A stretch of 6,952 bases of DNA from Pseudomonadota bacterium (lineage in GTDB: Bacteria > Pseudomonadota > Alphaproteobacteria > Sphingomonadales > Sphingomonadaceae): contig JAEZES010000139.1 in NCBI GenBank assembly GCA_023432995.1, forward strand, positions 1-6,952, read 5' to 3'. Every line of letters begins with the position of its first letter. Positions within the stretch are counted from its first letter, which is position 1. Under the pieces are notes generated by a model that saw only the letters and a program-made list of their open reading frames with translations, ran no database searches and was not told the origin of the DNA. The position numbers and the translations under genes are program-made. This document shows positions 5,998 through 6,952 of the stretch, in pieces.

Positions 5998-6952
5998 CAG
6001 CCCCTGGCACACGTTCTGCGCCGCGCTGTCGAGGAACGGCGCGAACGGGCAGCCGACGTAGCGCAGCCGGACCTGCTGCCCGCCGCCAAGGTCGATGACG
6101 ATCTGGTCGGCGCGCATCGCCGGCGGTGCGTTGCCGAACCCGCCGAGCCGGGCGCCGGCGTTGTGGAGCCCGAGGAAGCTGACCATGTCGTCCTGGTCGA
6201 TGCCGTCGCCCGATACGCCGAGCCCGCCGACGAGTTGCCCGCCGCGATAGACGGGGACCGAGCCGGGAAAGATCTGGATGCCGTTCTGAAGCCGGTTCTG
6301 CCCGGGCGCGACTTCCGGCAGGGCCGTGCAGCGCGCCGGCGTATCGGTCGCCGAAGCGCCGGTGACGAAGGCGAGATGCTGGGCGAGGTTGCCGAGCACG
6401 AGCGCCGACTGCAGCCCGGTCGAGAACGGGTTGAACTGCGCGATCGGCCGCGAGAACGGACCCGGCGGGCGCCCGAGCTCGCCGTCGGGGAAGTATGGCC
6501 GCGACAGGTTGCCGCCCGAGCGGTCGGCGAAGGCGTGCGTGCCGGTCAGCGCGCTCGGGCCGAGGAAAGCCTGCGCGTTGACGAGGAACTGCGGCGCCTC
6601 GCCGCCGGCCCCGGCGAGCTGGGCGGCAGCGAACGGGCCCGAGAAGAAGTTGGCGGTGCGCGCCTTCTGCAGACTGACGTCGATCCCGAACACCGGCGCG
6701 TCGGGCGAGCGGACCAGCCCGAGCACCTGGCCGCGGGTGTCGACCAGCGAGATCGACACCTGGGCGCGGCTGTCGAGCGGCTGGCGGATCTGCGCCCGCG
6801 CCCGGCTCATCACCGCGAAGGCTTCCTCGAGGATCGCGCGGGCCTCGGCCGCGGTCAGCGGCTGCGGCACGTCGCCGGCGTCGGTCCCGGCGCGGATCGG
6901 GAAGCGCGGCGTGCCGGCGCCGTCGGTCAGCACGAACGCGTCGCCGTTGGCG
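5995..6952 (-). CDS. GlcG/HbpS-like (DUF336) haem-binding family protein, 5' partial
   Basis: The frame stays open to the window edge. The first in-frame start is a GTG at 6933, with no Shine-Dalgarno sequence or signal peptide, so the true start very probably lies outside the window. Numbering from that GTG, residues 25-98 (helix LTAAEARAILEEAF, strand VSISLVDTRGQVLGLVRSPDAP, then DVSLQKARTANFF) and residues 218-255 (SVPVYRGGQLVGGLGVSGDGIDQDDMV) match the two halves of the GlcG/HbpS fold (haem-degrading family, PF03928). Family members include the secreted haem-binding HbpS and GlcG of glycolate operons. A stand-alone domain is about 140 residues; here about 120 residues rich in Pro, Gly and Phe separate the halves, followed by a C-terminal extension. 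Cysteines lie at 202, 295 and 309. No haem ligand can be assigned by eye. The stop overlaps the next start (TGATG), so it is co-translated with the barrel and cytochrome genes. A haem-handling or redox accessory role is inference; corrinoid or other small-ligand binding is also known in this fold. Confidence 0.8.
   Translation of the reverse strand, partial: ANGDAFVLTDGAGTPRFPIRAGTDAGDVPQPLTAAEARAILEEAFAVMSRARAQIRQPLDSRAQVSISLVDTRGQVLGLVRSPDAPVFGIDVSLQKARTANFFSGPFAAAQLAGAGGEAPQFLVNAQAFLGPSALTGTHAFADRSGGNLSRPYFPDGELGRPPGPFSRPIAQFNPFSTGLQSALVLGNLAQHLAFVTGASATDTPARCTALPEVAPGQNRLQNGIQIFPGSVPVYRGGQLVGGLGVSGDGIDQDDMVSFLGLHNAGARLGGFGNAPPAMRADQIVIDLGGGQQVRLRYVGCPFAPFLDSAAQNVCQGL
6001..6005 (-). promoter_or_regulatory. 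Shine-Dalgarno AGGGG for the barrel gene, inside the upstream coding end
   Basis: AGGGG on the minus strand lies five bases before the ATG at 5995 and is embedded in the last codons (CAG GGG CTG TGA) of the upstream gene. It supports the ATG at 5995 over the alternative GTG at 6010, which would place the start before this site and add five residues (GTG-read Met, then PGAV). Confidence 0.6.

Noticed and set aside
5996..6010. GTG start at 6010 for the barrel gene
   Set aside because: It adds only five residues and has no upstream purine-rich site, whereas the ATG at 5995 has AGGGG at the right distance and the TGATG overlap.
4412..6061. Plus-strand open frame of 549 codons opposite the barrel gene
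   Set aside because: It has a low-complexity composition (Val, Ala, Asp, Arg) and spans the gene junction. There is no ribosome site or domain, so it is a shadow frame.

Overview
The window carries one compact minus-strand operon of three translationally coupled genes, followed by a short repeat-rich 3' region. Base composition is high-GC (roughly two thirds G+C by eye), with strong third-position G/C and long antisense shadow frames. The palindromic elements at 12-156 resemble the small palindromic repeats I associate with sphingomonads. My best guess is therefore a Gram-negative alphaproteobacterium, probably Sphingomonadales. This rests on style and repeat type, not on a marker gene.

Layout, in transcription order (right to left). 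(1) 6952-5995: the 3' part of a GlcG/HbpS-like (DUF336, haem-degrading/haem-binding family) protein whose start lies outside the window; a large insertion splits its domain. (2) 5995-4172: a 607-residue predicted outer-membrane beta-barrel with a proline-rich N-terminal region and a C-terminal aromatic residue. (3) 4172-159: a 1337-residue exported cytochrome with exactly ten CXXCH haem-binding motifs, followed by a C-terminal domain of about six LVIVD-type beta-propeller repeats. Both junctions are TGATG overlaps, where the stop of one gene shares a base with the start of the next. The three products are thus probably made together.

Beyond the operon (1-158) there is no gene I can support. 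There is a 14-bp hairpin directly after the last stop codon. It is followed by two copies of a small palindromic element in opposite orientation. Their flanks are identical but their central stems differ, each still self-complementary.

Interpretation: an outer-membrane barrel coupled to a secreted decahaem cytochrome recalls the porin-cytochrome conduits used for electron transfer across the outer membrane (MtrAB, MtoAB, PioAB). However, the cytochrome is far larger, its haems are spread over about 780 residues, and it carries a beta-propeller that those conduits lack. The system could be a distinct electron-transfer conduit, or a periplasmic or surface multihaem oxidoreductase with its own porin. 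The haem-family protein upstream may be an accessory. The exact substrate cannot be read from the sequence.
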